Of a stretch of DNA of 64,000 nt, positions 11,111 to 24,335 are shown piece by piece. Location: assembly GCA_036345935.2 (NCBI GenBank), contig JADWOT020001789.1:93001-157000 (forward strand). The letters are read 5' to 3'. The translations under genes were made by a program, and so were the position numbers. Under the pieces are notes generated by a model. It searched no databases. It was not told where the DNA came from and saw only the letters and a program-made list of their open reading frames with translations. The DNA is from Taenia hydatigena. Taxonomy: Eukaryota > Platyhelminthes > Cestoda > Cyclophyllidea > Taeniidae. The number at the start of each line of letters is the position of its first letter. The first letter of the stretch is position 1.

Positions 11111-11427
11111 GCAATTTTCGTGCCTAAGATTACTTGTGTAGTTCTGAGGAGACTAGAGTGAGCCTGTTGTGGGAGAGGGAATTGAGAGACAACGGTTCAT
11201 TCGTGTGGCCATTTGTGTCCGTTTGGATGAAGAGCTGATCCGAATCAGCAACCATATGCCTATTTCGTCCATCATTTGTAGCCTTTCTTGTTTTATACAT
11301 TGCTGGTTTCTCCTTTGCCTGCAGCTAACTCATTGTGCAAAATAAATTTTCTTAAACTAAGCAGCTTGCTCTATTCGTTACATTGCTTCGGGTTAATTTT
11401 TACAAAGTCGGAATCGGTTTGACTTTT

Positions 11428-11457
11428 GTTGTTGTTGTTGTTGTTGTTGGTGGTGGT
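11428..11457 (+). repeat. (GTT)n-(GGT)n microsatellite
   Basis: About seven GTT units are followed directly by three GGT units, a compound trinucleotide repeat. No frame runs through it. Confidence 0.9.
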
Positions 11458-13247
11458 AGCCTTAATCAACGCAAAAATTTTACTTGGGTATCAGAGGTGC
11501 CCTCTACACAATTCTTTTTCATGAGGGTATAAAAATGTAGGCAAAACTTAAGCAATCTGCACATTCATTTTTGATCAATCGTCCGATCCATCGGTCAGTA
11601 AAACGAACAAACTTGATAGGGTTACGTGCCTGGAAAATGCAAAGCCCAAATGGTAAATTTTGCGTTTAATTTTTTTAATAAGTGAGTGAACAGAATTGAA
11701 ATGGGTAACTAAAGCTTAAAGTGGGTACAAATTACTTGGGAGTGGTGAATGGGTGCTACTAATAATAGGAGTATATGGAACATAAATAGGGCCGCAGGTT
11801 TTATCATTACAAAGCCTGTTTAATATTGCGAATTATGGGCTTGCAAAAAACTTTTTTAATCTTACTTAGGCTTGATGGTGTCCGAATGACTTTTCTTTTT
11901 GTGCTTTCTATCCTGACCAGCCATACCAATGATGTCGTGGCACGCTTGTGTCAGCAACAGAATCCGTGACTTTAGGTTTCGTCTGGGATCAAGGCCCTGA
12001 TTTTACTGCCTTTTAAGAGCGAGTAATGTTTGAGGAGCGGGTGTCTGTTTTTGCACCTCTGGTTAATGATAATGACAACGGTGCATCAAAGTGTAAGAAA
12101 ACGTCTCTTCGAGTCAAGCGATGAATGCGTGCAAATGACTGGCGATTGGAAAGCATGTAAGGTCAAATGTGATCTGGGATTTCATCTTTGTCCTCTTCCA
12201 TTTGTGCACGTGCATTCAATGTTTTTGCGCTGCCTCCATATGCTGAGGGAATAGTTTATTTTAGCAAAGTAGTGTACATCAATTTGGTCACACCATCATA
12301 AATTGATTGATCCTGCCAAGCTCAAACATCTTGCAAGCATTCATCGGGATGACTTTGGACTGCCCTAGCATATGAGCGTCTTCAGTTTCCAGTCCACTGC
12401 TGGAAGCATTTATTTTCCTTTGTGTACGCAGTTCTCGTTGGACATAAATTGTTGCGTTTGCTAGGTTTTTTACCGTAATTTTGAGATCTTGCCTTATTTG
12501 CAGCAACGTCTTTAGTAATGCCTTCATTTCTCTGTTAAAAAGTGTTTTATCCGGTCGTCAGAATTTGAAAACTTTGCTTTGTTAATAGTAGCAGTAGTGG
12601 TACATCAAAACTGTGAGTGTCTGCATTGGAGACCCTCTGGTTTCCTCCGTGAGTGATGGCATCCTCCTGTTAGGGTGATACCGCGTTCTGGTCTGCTCAC
12701 TTCACTAGCAGAAGGTCGGTGCTGGGTTCACGAGTGACGTGTGGACTAAGCGAAAGCACGACTATGGTGGTGGTGGTTAACAGGATGTAAACTGCTATCA
12801 GCTGTAGCTTTTTCTGCAAAGAAGGTCTCGTGGGTAATGCAATTTTTAAACTTCTCCACGGCGGTTCGATTATCCTCTTTTAATGAAGGCGTGCAATCCG
12901 TAGGGGCTAGAAAGAGGCAAAGAAAGCGGTGAGTTAATTGCCTACATGTGGATCGCCTGTGCGCTTCTCAACCAGCGCCTCGTTGCTAGCACACTGCACA
13001 AGTCTGTGCATCAGTCGATGGATCGATAAAATCGGTTAGACCACCTGTTGTGCAGTCGCTGTAATTCTGTTATCAATTGGTTAGTCTATCGATCTATGTA
13101 TCGATCGATAGGACTGCAGGGTGAGTTGAGCTGAGAAAAATCTAGCAAACAAATGAGTGGACGCAGAGGAGAAAATCGGTGCAAATGCACTTTTACTTTT
13201 GACGAGGGCATGGTTCACTATTCCGATCTGCAGTAAGTTTTTAAACA

Positions 13248-13267
13248 CTCTCCTCCTCCTCCTCCTG
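13248..13267 (+). repeat. (CTC)n microsatellite
   Basis: A short CTCCTC run of about 20 bases. It produces an arginine run in the overlapping minus-strand frame, which I take to be spurious. Confidence 0.85.
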
Positions 13268-16200
13268 TCATTCTTCACCCATAATTTTTCCCATGCCTGA
13301 TCCCGTTCTCACTCATAATCTTTCAGGATAGCTACTGAGTCGCAAACGATAAGAATACAGTACCATTGCATCCGAGTTCCGTTCTAAACCCCAGGTAGCT
13401 TGGCAACAATTTTCTAGCTAATTATAGGGGCCTGATTCCGCTCTTAACTTTGATTCGTTACGGTGGGTTTTTGCACTTGCTACCACCAGATAAAAGTAAA
13501 AGGGCTTTGCAATGCTTACAAAAGAGTAAACTCATTAAGTTTTTACTTAGCAGACATTAGCAAATATATAGCAGTTAGTGTTTATCGAGTGAGGACGCAA
13601 TCATTCTGCTCGAAGTTTGGCATGCTAGAAAGTAAGTTGTGCCTCTTTTAAAAGGTCGGGTTTTCGCAAATCAGTCCACAAGAAACACCAATTTAGGCTT
13701 GCATTGCAGCTTTCAATGCTTTCATTACAAACTACCTGATCTGTTTTATTGGTTTAGTTTTTTTTCACTTTAATGTTACGCACATCCGTCCAGTTGTTAG
13801 TTTAAGGAGTCCTTCGATGGAGTGCCAGAAGAAACCCTCGATCACTCGGACATGAGCCGAGCATGATGATTGAGCTGAAGGACTGTTGATCACTTACTTT
13901 CTTTTAAAGTCTGCAATTCAAAAAATGTCTTGATGCAATCGCTCAGTGGGTGTGATGCTGCCGTTCCGACTTACGCGATGTTGGCGAAAAAACACACAGT
14001 CAATTGCTCCACGTCTTTCACTAAAATGCACCTAAAAGATGTTTCCAATGCCAACTAGATCATGTTCTTTAAAGCCAAATGCTACAAGATCACTTGTCGG
14101 CTCAAGCTGTCACTGATGAGATGTTTTAGTGCTTTCTTCAAGCTACATGAGGCATGGAATACGAGGCTAATAGCACTTCAGAGTACGGGACATGCGACGT
14201 TAAGCTCTACTCCTTTCCTCCTCTTTATAATTGTAGTGACAACCAGATAAAGAGGAGGGCTGAGGTACTTGGCACGTGAGACTACCATTACTGTCATGCA
14301 CAACTGAATCACGTCAGTTCCTTAACAATGTGACATTCGTTGGTTGTTAAATGCTGTTACACATTTATTATGTTTGGGTGGACTTATTAGTTGCACTTGG
14401 TGCACTTCTACTCACATACAAAAATCACTGGATTGGGTGACAAGAAGAAGGTGAGAGAGAGACGGGAGGGAGGGAAGGATAGGGATGCTAGGAGAACTGC
14501 CTTTAATCAACGCACGCTAGCGATTTCTTTGTTTTAACCTATTTACTGAATGACTTAAGTGGATATCCAACCAAGTGCTCACAAAATTAGAACAAGTAGT
14601 GATGGTTTCATTTCTTGGGTATTCCATCAAACTTTATGTATCTGGATCATTGACATGTCTTTACCTCCAAAACAGCGAATGTCTAGGGACATCAAAGTAG
14701 AGTTGAGGCATTTAAAAGGTGATTGCCATGCCGTCAGAAGAACTGGTAGGTTCTCCGACTATGTGCTAGTCCGTTCTCTCTCTGATGCCAAAATAACCTC
14801 CACATTACAAAAAGCTCCTTTTTAAATGGGTTGCATGCGATTATGTGGTAGACGGAGCACTTAAACATATAAAACTACTTTCCGGTTTAGATGAACGGTA
14901 GTAGCTAAGACGCAAAAATGACATAAAATGCGTCTGCAAGCGCTCTTTTATAACAGAAAGCTACTGGGAAGGAAGAATTAAAAGGCTGCATGAAGGTACG
15001 AAGAAGAAAAGTTGGAGTGCGAGAAGGGAGGCACTAAAGTGATTACAGGTGAAGGAGAAGGGTGTAGCGTGACTTTGTAAATTGTCAGCGCGTCTCAAGG
15101 TCATTTGTAAAAAAAACAGATTTAGAATGCTCTTGCAACCGGCAGCCGACATCCTCGTTTCATACGCCTTTACACAGAGCATGATAGTGGAACCATACTT
15201 ATTCACTGTTGCATTCCATCTCCGTTTCGCCATGGATACCTCAAGTGGTTAGCCGCTGACTTTGCTTCAAAAAATAACGAGTTGCTCTGACGTGTGACCA
15301 ATTAAATGATGTAGAGACCCGCTATTGACTAAGGCTTTGACAGGATTGCAATGAGGGTTTGCCGATCAGTGATGGCGTGCACATTAAAAAAAATCTTGTA
15401 TTCATTGTTCAAAGTTTGATTTGCGGCATTGCTGAGCCACATTCCCTCATCATTTCGTGTTTATCTTCTCGGAAGGGCAGAACGAACCCGGACACATAGC
15501 ATAGGACGTTTTACATGCTCTCAAACCCCACTCTCTCAACTGATCCATCATTCAACTTCAGGAGTTTGAGCATGAAATGCTTCGCGTTTATGTCGATGGC
15601 ACCATTAAAGCCAAAAAATACAACATTCCAACTCTAGTGTCAAACTAATCACAACGAAGTAAAAGATTTTTGATGTGTAGAGTCTGAGACCACGTTGAGT
15701 TGTAACTGAAATGCAGAAATGCCCTAATTAATTACCATCGCGCAGCATTTCAAAGTCGCCGCTGTGGGGTTAATCAAGACCATATTGATACGATATTCGA
15801 CAGCCTACTCTAGCGGATCGTCTTCCCCTGGCTAGAGCAATCTAGCGAGAAGTAAAGAACGCAATCCGATGGCCGGCACACGCTGTTTCCTCCTCCATCA
15901 CTATTATCAAGCTGGACGAAACTCAGGCCCCAATAAAATGATGAAGAGGAAATAACGACGCGCCACTTCGACAAATTTTCAACGCACTTAAATGCTAATG
16001 ACTGGATCAAATGTTTTCCTTTTCATCACCAAGCGATTCATGATGGCCGACTCTGTACGTTGGATGTGCAAAGAGGTCTTTAAAGCATGCTAAGCCAGGT
16101 CGGTAAACTCTAATCCAATCTCTTTGCTGATAATACATTTTCGATCTTTCCTTTACGTTACTGTCGTCTTCAGTGTCGAGAAACAGTGCTGTGGAGACGA

Positions 16201-16953
16201 CATCTGCTGAATGTATTGCGAGCCACTAACTGGGCCGGTGATGAAAAATAAGAGAAGATATAGAAAATCAGCGCAATTGACGTCACGCGAAGTTGATGGA
16301 GTGGGACTGGGAAAAAAGCTTGCATCATTTCCGTTGTAACGCTGTTGCTCGAGACATCACCCGAGTGACAATTAAGATATCGTCAGCATGAAGCTGCACA
16401 GTTAAGCCGACCAAGGTGCACAAGGAAAAAAGATGATGAAGGGCGGAGCGGCCAAGCTTGCTTAGCCATCGAAGGAAAATTGTCAGATTGTGGTTGACAG
16501 CTGAAGCCTAATATGGAAAGGAGTAGCATTGGCTCTGATCTTCTGTCCCCATGACTTGACTTTTAAGCTGTTAATTTATTGCAAATGCTCCGTTTAGATG
16601 TTAAGGGTAAAAACTAACTTAAGGATATCAAAAAGGAGACACGTATTTGTAAGCAGAAAAAAAGCATAGAAGCGAAGCCTTAAAATTGAAGAAGGAAAAA
16701 GTATCAGCTGCAATGATTTATACAACTCCTTAATAAATTTAAGGTAAAAGAATCCTTTTTTTGTGAAGTTACTACTTCGATCACGTCTGGTAAGGTACCG
16801 CAAACTTAAAAGCAACAAAACGTAAATTTGAACTTCCCTCTACACACTGACCACTCACCACCGCAGTATTTGGCAACACCGATTCACCTTAGGGCCATAA
16901 CCACAACACGAAACCTGATGGCTCATCAGGACTGAATCTTACCCTCTTTGGCG

Positions 16954-17187
16954 AACATAAAATTATTTAGAAAGTATGAAATTCGCCTAATTATTGCACG
17001 GGATATGCGCCAGCACTTGGCGGTCGAGAGGCGATTGAAGCTTCTTAGGCCATACTTTAACGCATGCTGTGAGGACACTACGTTGACCTTATCGAACGTA
17101 GTCATAATCAGTGGTTCTGTTACAAGAATGATACTGCCAGCCTACATCACAAAGAGTATGGACGTGACGCTTCATTCATTTGCTTTT
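16954..17187 (+). pseudogene. BTB-domain relic (Kelch-like type), fragment 2
   Basis: An open stretch of about 78 codons has the layout of a BTB domain. It contains QHLAVERRLKLLRPYFNAC, corresponding to the family's 'AHR.VLAARSPYF.A' segment. Then comes TLTLSNV (the short strand before the last helices), and 43 residues after the HLAV the AYITKSMDVTL piece, matching 'YIYTGR..L'. That spacing equals the usual one. The first third of the domain is missing or shifted, and the frame ends at a TAA at 17188. About 110 bp downstream another frame (ALTNAFLVAMRVAKYHV, about 17308-17360) resembles the start of a BACK domain. There is no usable start codon. If correct, this is a dead BTB-BACK gene like the clearer one at 31.1 kb. 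A chance match is possible. Confidence 0.42.
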
Positions 17188-17559
17188 TAAAAGACAAATG
17201 GACGTCGAAAGTGAAACAGCGCCACATCCTGCGATAAATGGCTTATATTCCATTTTGTTAACGAACAAGTCGTGCTCACCTACTTCCATACTGCGTGGGC
17301 GAGAGCGCTTTGACCAACGCATTTCTCGTTGCCATGAGAGTCGCAAAGTACCATGTGGTGGAACATGAACTTGCACATAATGGAGCGTTTTCTGGCTGTA
17401 GCCGAAAGTGGTAGAAAGTGGAGTAACGTTGGTGACTAAGTCCCGGAATCTTAAAAAGGAATTGTATGCACACATTCTAGAACCATTGCAAATATGTGAT
17501 CTGGATTTCCTCATTTTCCATGCTAAACGACTGAGTGGGAGGGCAATGCAGAGGACCCA

Positions 17560-18700
17560 TCGAGATCCGTTTATTTGAGGATTGTGCAGACTTTTGCAAT
17601 GCTGCAGTGATAAATAAAGGGTGCTTTAGAAGCACAGATGCTTCTTGCTAAATTTAAGCTCCGGAACCTTACTTTGATGCAAACTTTGCCTTGCTAAAGA
17701 AGTCCTGACTTCAATAAACTAGGGAAGCTTTCCACCAAGCTAATTCGTTGTGTTTCAAATAATGCAAAAAATTTCAATTGAATAACGTGATTATTGAAAG
17801 TTTCATTGTGTGAGTTTAGTAAAGTTAATCTGACTCTTGAACTCTACTACAAACGCATACATTTAAGTTTGTTCTTGCTTGCACTATTATTTTGATTAAC
17901 AACTTATTTACTGACAAAGAATGCATTACGAAACTAAAAATACGATCCGATATCGCATGCAGCTCCTTGTACCAACATGCAACCAAATGACCTATCTTTC
18001 GCATTACTTTCAACCAAGCAGTTCAGCGTCCAATGATCCGTTTCCATTATGGCCACCTTTGCCATCGGGTGATGGCTGAGATGTCCTAACATCAAGCAGG
18101 TGGCAAGTAGTCCACGTTGAGCTACGCTTCCCTGACTTACTTTTTGTTGATTCGGTACACCAATGACGGATTCGCCCACTTTGTTCCTCTGCCTTCCGTG
18201 GGAGTGGGTCGAACACGGCTGCATCGCTAGCGCCATCATTCAACGTATGCAAGGCGAAGTTGCTCGACTCAAGGATTCAAGATGTTGGGATGGGCCCGTA
18301 GGTAGACACGTGACTCAGTTCTCTACGTGCTTTATCATGCCCATTCTTATATTGAAAAAAATCGCTCCCACTCTTTTAGCAGTTTATACAGCTGTCCTGC
18401 AATCTTTGCAAAGCTTTTAAAGAAACTCAAGTGGCGATCTAGTTGTTTTTGGGTCTTCACTTGCTCTTCAGTTAGACGAGACAGTACGGCCAAAGTTGCT
18501 CAATTTGGCAGTGCAGAAATCGGCACTTCAGTAGCTTCAGGGTGAAATCTGCCTCCCGTAGCCCGTTCAACACAAAGTCTATACCGTCATGCTGTGGAAT
18601 ATCCCTGTCCAAGATGGGAACATCGCCTAGGTGTACGATTTAATCCCTTTTAGTAAAAGCTACACGATTCTTTCGAGTGTGCACACTTTGCACTGAAAAT
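17560..18700. other. No supportable gene
   Basis: Overlapping frames of 60-101 codons on both strands at 17825-18545 show no recognisable motif and no splice context. Weak similarity of 18470-18540 to the reverse of about 54330-54390 suggests that block P may start in this stretch, but I cannot place the edge. Confidence 0.45.
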
Positions 18701-18809
18701 GGCATCATTTCCACCCACTACCTCCGTTATTCTCAGCCATTCTAACAGACGTGGATTTCTTTAATGGTAGAGGTTGGGCTATTTCGCTGTGGATCGTGGG
18801 TCATAAATG

Positions 18810-19165
18810 AATGAGGTCCCAGACTTAATCGACTCCAAACAGTCCATATCCACAAGGCGGCTCCCTAGCTTGAGATGAGTTACTCCTTTGTTTTTCCACT
18901 AAAGACACTAAAACACCCATTCCACAGGTGGTGATGCTTTAGCCGAAACGTTAGAGTGGGCCATTTCATCTCACACACCTCGTTCACGTCTATCAAAAAG
19001 CACAGTTATCATCCCCTACGCAACCTTGTTCAATCCCCACATTTCTCTGTTAGCAAACAAACAAAAAAAGGAAAATTTTATTATAATGATGTAAAATTAA
19101 CAGGAACATACTGTGGAGACACCATCATAGCTTGGAAAGGGAGACGTGGGCACTGGAAACAGTGA
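18810..19165 (+). pseudogene. Copy B of the decayed gene at 53.7-54.7 kb
   Basis: Nucleotides 18810-19165 align with reverse-complemented 53690-54060. Shared pieces are GAGGTCCCAGAC/GAGTTCCCAGAC, CCATATCCACAAG and AACAGGAACATAC. In copy C the matching minus-strand sequence keeps long open pieces (EFPDLIDRLHYFQTAHIHK, then KFIITCANPFNPHLPLF, then EFTGTY). Here those frames are broken by several indels, leaving only the short piece NDVKLTGTYCGDTIIAWKG. This is the more decayed of the two copies. The family is not recognised. Confidence 0.4.
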
Positions 19166-19424
19166 GGATTTAGGATTGAGAGAGTTTTATGCTGTTCCAC
19201 ATTAGAATGTTGACGGAAGCCACAATTAATCCTTCTAGTGTCCCCTCTCCTTCTTGGCGCGTGATCTTCGTGGACTTTGCGGTGGTAGCGGTGTTTCTAT
19301 ACCAACAAAATGCACATAACATCCGTTTTGAACAGCGGACCTCTCGTCTGCATTCGACCCACACATCATCGACACCTGAACCCGCTAAACGAAAACAGCA
19401 AGCATGGGTAGGGAGCAGCCTCGT

Positions 19425-19733
19425 TCAATACGTAGGAAACAAGGCCTTAACAGAGGTGATGGTTTTATATCCGCATGAACAATTATGATGCAACGGTACC
19501 ATGTAAAGTAGAAAGCGCCAGCTCACGTTATACACGAAACAAACATCGTTTATTAAGAAAGACACAAACCAGAGACAGTGCCTGTGTGCAACAAAGTGCA
19601 AGGATGAACCAAGCTTCTCGTGAAGGAAGGCGTTTACGATTGCCAACCCATTCGGCAATTTGACGATTGAGCAACGCAGATGCCAATCAATCAGCGGCAA
19701 CCCCACAAATGCTGATTTCCAACCCACTCGCAC
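19425..19733 (-). CDS. Conserved ~100-codon frame, block P copy B; status uncertain
   Basis: This minus-strand frame of 102 codons aligns over about 80 residues with 53192-53483 (plus) in copy C. Shared pieces are CSIVKL or RSIVKL, LAIVNAF.H..LGSS.HF, SFLINDV.F, VSWR.LLY and the ending LFP.Y followed by the same TGA. Both copies are free of stops across the aligned length. The sequence contains a hydrophobic middle (SFLINDVCFVYNVSWRFLLY) that could be membrane-inserted or buried. No family is recognised and no splice sites are obvious at the ends. It could be a last exon of the gene duplicated with blocks P-Q-R, since the orientation agrees, or a coincidental frame. Confidence 0.35.
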   Translation of the reverse strand: MRVGWKSAFVGLPLIDWHLRCSIVKLPNGLAIVNAFLHEKLGSSLHFVAHRHCLWFVSFLINDVCFVYNVSWRFLLYMVPLHHNCSCGYKTITSVKALFPTY

Positions 19734-22700
19734 AGTAGTAATTCCTGAGACCCTTTATTTGTTCGGTCAACTTCCCGATACCCAGCGTCTACCTCACACA
19801 TCCGCTCAATGTCTTCAGATGTCTCCTATTAAAGCAACCTCTCCTCCATTGCGCCCGGTCAAAAGGAAATCACAATCAAGATATTTTGAAAACCGAACTG
19901 TTGCAATAGGCATGGAACTGTCCCCTCTGCTCGCCATGCTACGCACGTACTGCGGCCTGGACGTCGTCGTCGGCTGGATTCCGGCCAAGATGAAACATAG
20001 CCAAACCGTTTAAGCCGTTTCAACTGTTGAAACTACAACCACTCATCTTACTGCTCTGGACAAAGAAAAACTCGGAAGACCGTGAAACGGATCCATAGGT
20101 TGTAAAAAATGTTACACAAACTAAATCGGTCTATGGCCCATGAGGCCATTCCCTTTCAAAGCGAAGTTGTAAGTGGGTGCGAAAATCGCAAGGAGTCATT
20201 GTGAGATAAAGCAGTACATGTTGAGGGCTCAACTAAGGGCTAGGAAAGAGAACGACAATTACAAATAAAGCGCGGAGGATCTACTTATTAACCTCTACTC
20301 TAAGAACGGCAAACACTTAGAGGTTCGAGGCAAAGATGGCACAGGATGAAGAATTCACAACAGAAAACGAGGCTAGGTTGAGGAGACCTGCTTAATTTTG
20401 AATGTTAAAGCCAAAATGAGATCAAGGACCACTGGTAAACTAATTACAGGCTTGGAGACAAGATCGAAGGAAACAATTCAAAAGGGCAACCCAGCAGAAT
20501 AGTTGCAGAAATTACATTTTGAGAAACGAAATCAATCTACTCAACTTTGCACGTGACAATTCAACCCGAGGCGCGAAAACCCTAGCGTTCTATTACTAGT
20601 CTGTGAATGCATTAATGTCTACTCTACAAGATAGCAAAAGGCAAGAGACTTCAGCTTGTCAAGTGATCGCCTTTAATCCTTTTTTCAAAAACAGATTTTA
20701 CGAGGAAATTGCAGAAATGAATAGAATCAGTAAAAAACGGCGCCATAAGGAAGACGTGGTCAACAGAATAACGGAAACTCGTTGACACTCCGTTAAAATA
20801 CAAAATTGGTCCTCGGTTATGAAAAAAGGGGAGCGAACAACTGTGAACTTTAAATCACCCTCCTCAAAAATACTTTAAAATTACACTACTTATTGGAGAT
20901 CTCGCAAAGTGCTAAGCATGGGCACTTGAATTGTTAATCATTCCAACGATAACAAGAGAGCTTCCCACGCTAAAAGAAAGAAGTAACTTTTTGCCCACCG
21001 ACAGCAAAGAGCAAAAACCATGGCAGAGTGGGAAGAAGCAATAACGCAACGGACAATTGTAAAACCCACGCATCAAGCACTCCATGATAGACAGACATTG
21101 ACCAGTTTGTAGATACCCTGATGATTGGTGATGCAATCCCTAAGAGAGACGCTTATTTACAATAGTGATGCCGTGTCCACGTGGATGAGCATGGCGATGA
21201 GGCACGCAGCTCTTTCGCCTTCGTTTGGCAATTTTGAACACTTAACCTGTCGATACCGTCTTGTGCGATCCCCTACTTCAAGACCAAATCTTGTGCAACA
21301 GATGCTATACTTACTCGTTAGAAATTCCGCCTCCGAATTTTTGTAGGAAAACGGATCCAGGGCCATAGCGGCATCAACACAGCTCTGAGCTGACATGACG
21401 TGACCTAGTGTGTGGCCTATCTAGCCTTTCAGCATTGCTGCATCTCATCTTCGACAGCACCTGCATTCTTGCAACCGCACTGCTTGACACCTGCTCCTCT
21501 CCCTTACCTTCAATCGGTACAAAGGTCAACAAATTGAGTAATCTACCAACATGAAATTGGTGTTTTCACCTCCTCTTAGTGGCTTTCCACTCGTCTGACC
21601 AAAGCGCTTTCTTCCAACACCTTATTCATCCAAAGTCATTCGTTTTCCACTATTTTATGCTCTCTGTGAACGCTGTAGACAGGTCTGTCTCGACCAGCCT
21701 CATATCCACCGCATGCTGCCCGAATTGACCTCCACACATTCCGCAGGTCAAGAAAAGGACTGACAAACAGATCGATAATCTAGAAAATCGACTGATAGGT
21801 TGGCAGATAGGGAGACTGAAATCCACGGAGTTGCTGGAAGGTCATTAGACAGCCAACACTAGCCTTACCGCCTCACCTAGCCTCTACCTCTACATCTCTA
21901 CTAACCGACCAACCAAGTGAATAAACAAGAACAGAGGTGCAAGTAAGTAACAGAAGAAATCCGGTACTTCGCAAAGAAATCCTCCCAAAACAACACCATT
22001 AATAGGCATGATGGTGGAAAAAGATACCAAGAATAGAGGCAGAAGCGAAGACAAGATACTACTGGCGACCACTGTCGTATCCATGGTCTCATCACTGCGG
22101 TATATACGCCACAAAATAAGTGGCGTGACGCAAAAAGCACTTGTGCGACAGATACAAAGCCAATTAATGCCACGGGACTGGGTAGCAAGCCGGACCAAAC
22201 CTGACACCAGACACCTGCGCCCATTAACCTCGGCATGTCTATACCGGTGGCATCCCCCCTTTCTCCACCCAAGCTACCTAGTGCACCTACAACTCCACTG
22301 CACAGAACACATGCATGACAGCACTCAGTCAGTTAACACTATGTAATAGACCAGCCAATAAGTGTGTGCTCAAAACGATAGAACAAGTACCGTGAGTGAA
22401 TAAGGCAGCTAAACATAGTTAGTCATTCCATTCCGTTCCATTGAGTAACTTCCATCTCAACCACTTTTAGCAGCAATAATGCGATCAAAATGAAGCAATG
22501 CACCCAGAAACACGAGTCACGAGGGTGTCAGGGTGTTACTTTAGCATCTCTGACAGTCCAATGTTCTGACGAAGATTAAGCGATTCCAACACGACCATAG
22601 ACAGCGAAAAACAGATCTCCTTACCTTCCCCTGTCTATCTACCCTACCCCCACCAGTCAATTAACCCAATCAATAGATAAGTTAAAAGCGCGTAAGTAAA

Positions 22701-23828
22701 GAAACAGATGAAGCTTAACGTTTGCCAGTGCACATTTGTCTGTGTCTTGAGGGACATCCACCAACCATTAGCCATCAAGGATACTAACCTGGCTAGCCTA
22801 AGGGAGACGCTAAACCTACATTTTTGCCTATTTTCGCAACCCATCAGTCAGCTATTAGCCCCAAGGAAAAAACAACTAAAGCCAAGGTTAATTACTACTA
22901 CGACCAAGGCGAGGTCGACGAAGACTACGCCGAAACAACTACGCTGATACAGGAGGAGGAGTGAATAAACCGAGGCAATCAATAGGCTTCCCTCAAAGTC
23001 ATCTCCATGACAATACGTTTCTGATACACACCCCTTCATAAGTATTTTGGAGGCACGCATCCCAGGATGCTTCATTTTACGGTACCAAACGTGCACAGTT
23101 CGAAGGTTCACACCAGGAACACTAATGAGGCAGATTTAAGTAACATTAGCAGAAGGAACCCGCGAAGCTAACTGACATTCAGTAAAACTTAAGTGCGCCC
23201 AAAAATGCGCATTCAATCACGAGATGGTCCTCCTCAAATCCGCTAAATAATGGAACTAAATTGAGCAGCAGCAAGCTTTCTAATCGCAAGTAGATTCATT
23301 AGAGTCTACTCACTTGACACAACTGTGCGCAGTGTCCATGGTACTGTTCCGAATGTGAAAGAACACTCATTTGGAACCGATAATTACATTCCATCGCAAA
23401 TGCCCACATGTGCAATGAAGCAAACTGCATTAGCATCCTGTACGCTCAATCTGACAAGTACGAGTTTGGCATTCTTTGTAATAAAGACACGCAAATTGTC
23501 CCAATTAAAATTCTCAAAAAGCACATGCATATTCATTAAAAAACTAAACAAAACCTTTCCCGGTCAGATTAGAATGAAAAAACGAGTAATAGACGAAAGT
23601 ACGCCGTCTATCCTTCTAAACGCAAAACGATAACAAGATGCGCAAAGTGAACAAATTCAGCCAATGGTATGACCGGATGTCAATGAGCACAAAAGCTAGA
23701 ACTGTCAACAATTAAAGTATTCTAGTGCTGGGTGAAAGTACCCAAACAACTGGTGGCAGCAAACAAGTGGAACACGTGGAAATGAGAAATTAAGAAGACA
23801 CAGTTAGCCCCAAAACGGTCTTGGATTC

Positions 23829-23940
23829 TCATCGAACAGACTTTGCCTGTGGCCAATGCAAAAAACTACACCTCACACTCAGGCGTAACACCTCATCAAA
23901 GTTAACAAAACGACAAGCAGCGTGTGTAAATAGAGGCCTT
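23829..23940 (-). pseudogene. Exon-like fragment, block P copy B
   Basis: On the minus strand this segment encodes CRFVNFDEVLRLSVRCSFL and then a stop (TGA at about 23829-23831). Copy C at 49144-49437 (plus) has CRFVNFDEVLRLGLRCSFL and stays open for 97 codons. After the stop, copy B continues to match in the same frame (ESKTVLGLTVSS). The shared frame and its position downstream of the 24.3 kb exon agree with a common multi-exon gene, but no clear acceptor is visible. Confidence 0.3.
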
Positions 23941-24133
23941 TCAAATGTGCGTAACTATGCATTTATACTCACCTATTAATCGGTGAGTCCCTTCCTCCAT
24001 GCATCCACAATCATCATACTCATTGATGCGACCCTTTTTGCCTACCGCATCACAAAGCAGAAGCCATGACACGGCACAGCACCGCTTGCAACATCCTTCG
24101 TGGCAGACTTCCAACAGTTTCGACAAAATTCCA

Positions 24134-24335
24134 TCAGCGAACGCTGATAGCCAAAATGCCCTGCAACGGCAGCACAGCCTCAACAAAACACCTTTCCTTT
24201 GCAGGGTCGGAAGAAAAACTGTCAATATGCAGCCTCACTTGTCCAGTCTTCCCCACTTTGCGTGGTAAAATCCGATATTTGCATTCTCCCATCACCTGCA
24301 TCACCAAATACTCCACCCAAGGAACACCCTCAAAT
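24134..24335 (-). pseudogene. Exon relic with splice acceptor, block P copy B
   Basis: On the minus strand a TTTGTTCCTGCAG acceptor ends at 24336. The frame then opens FEGVPWVEYLVMQVMGECK and stays open to a TGA at 24134. Copy C has the identical acceptor ending at 48823, followed by FEDVPWMEHLVTQVMGGCK. Further agreement is seen in LPRKVG and YFVEAV/CFVEAV, and the same TGA follows. Past that stop a neighbouring frame matches between copies (ADGILSKLLEVC in B, TDGILSKLLEVC in C). A kept pyrimidine-rich acceptor and kept frame support a former internal exon. The family is not recognised. Confidence 0.45.

Larger units (their letters stand above)
11110..16930. other. No supportable gene
   Basis: I read both strands and found only chance-length frames, the longest being 90 codons at 14961-15233 on the minus strand. 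There is no splice-supported exon, LTR or RNA gene. Simple repeats are at 11428-11457 and 13248-13267. A cluster of ATCGAT-type palindromes lies near 13010-13112. I found no convincing paralogue of this stretch elsewhere in the window. Confidence 0.5.

Noticed and set aside
12690..12750. tRNA-like piece: TCTGCT/AGCAGA stem followed by GGGTTCACGAG.
   Set aside because: No acceptor stem or D-arm can be drawn around it, and the loop is nine bases. A similar partial B-box near 29588 also fails.
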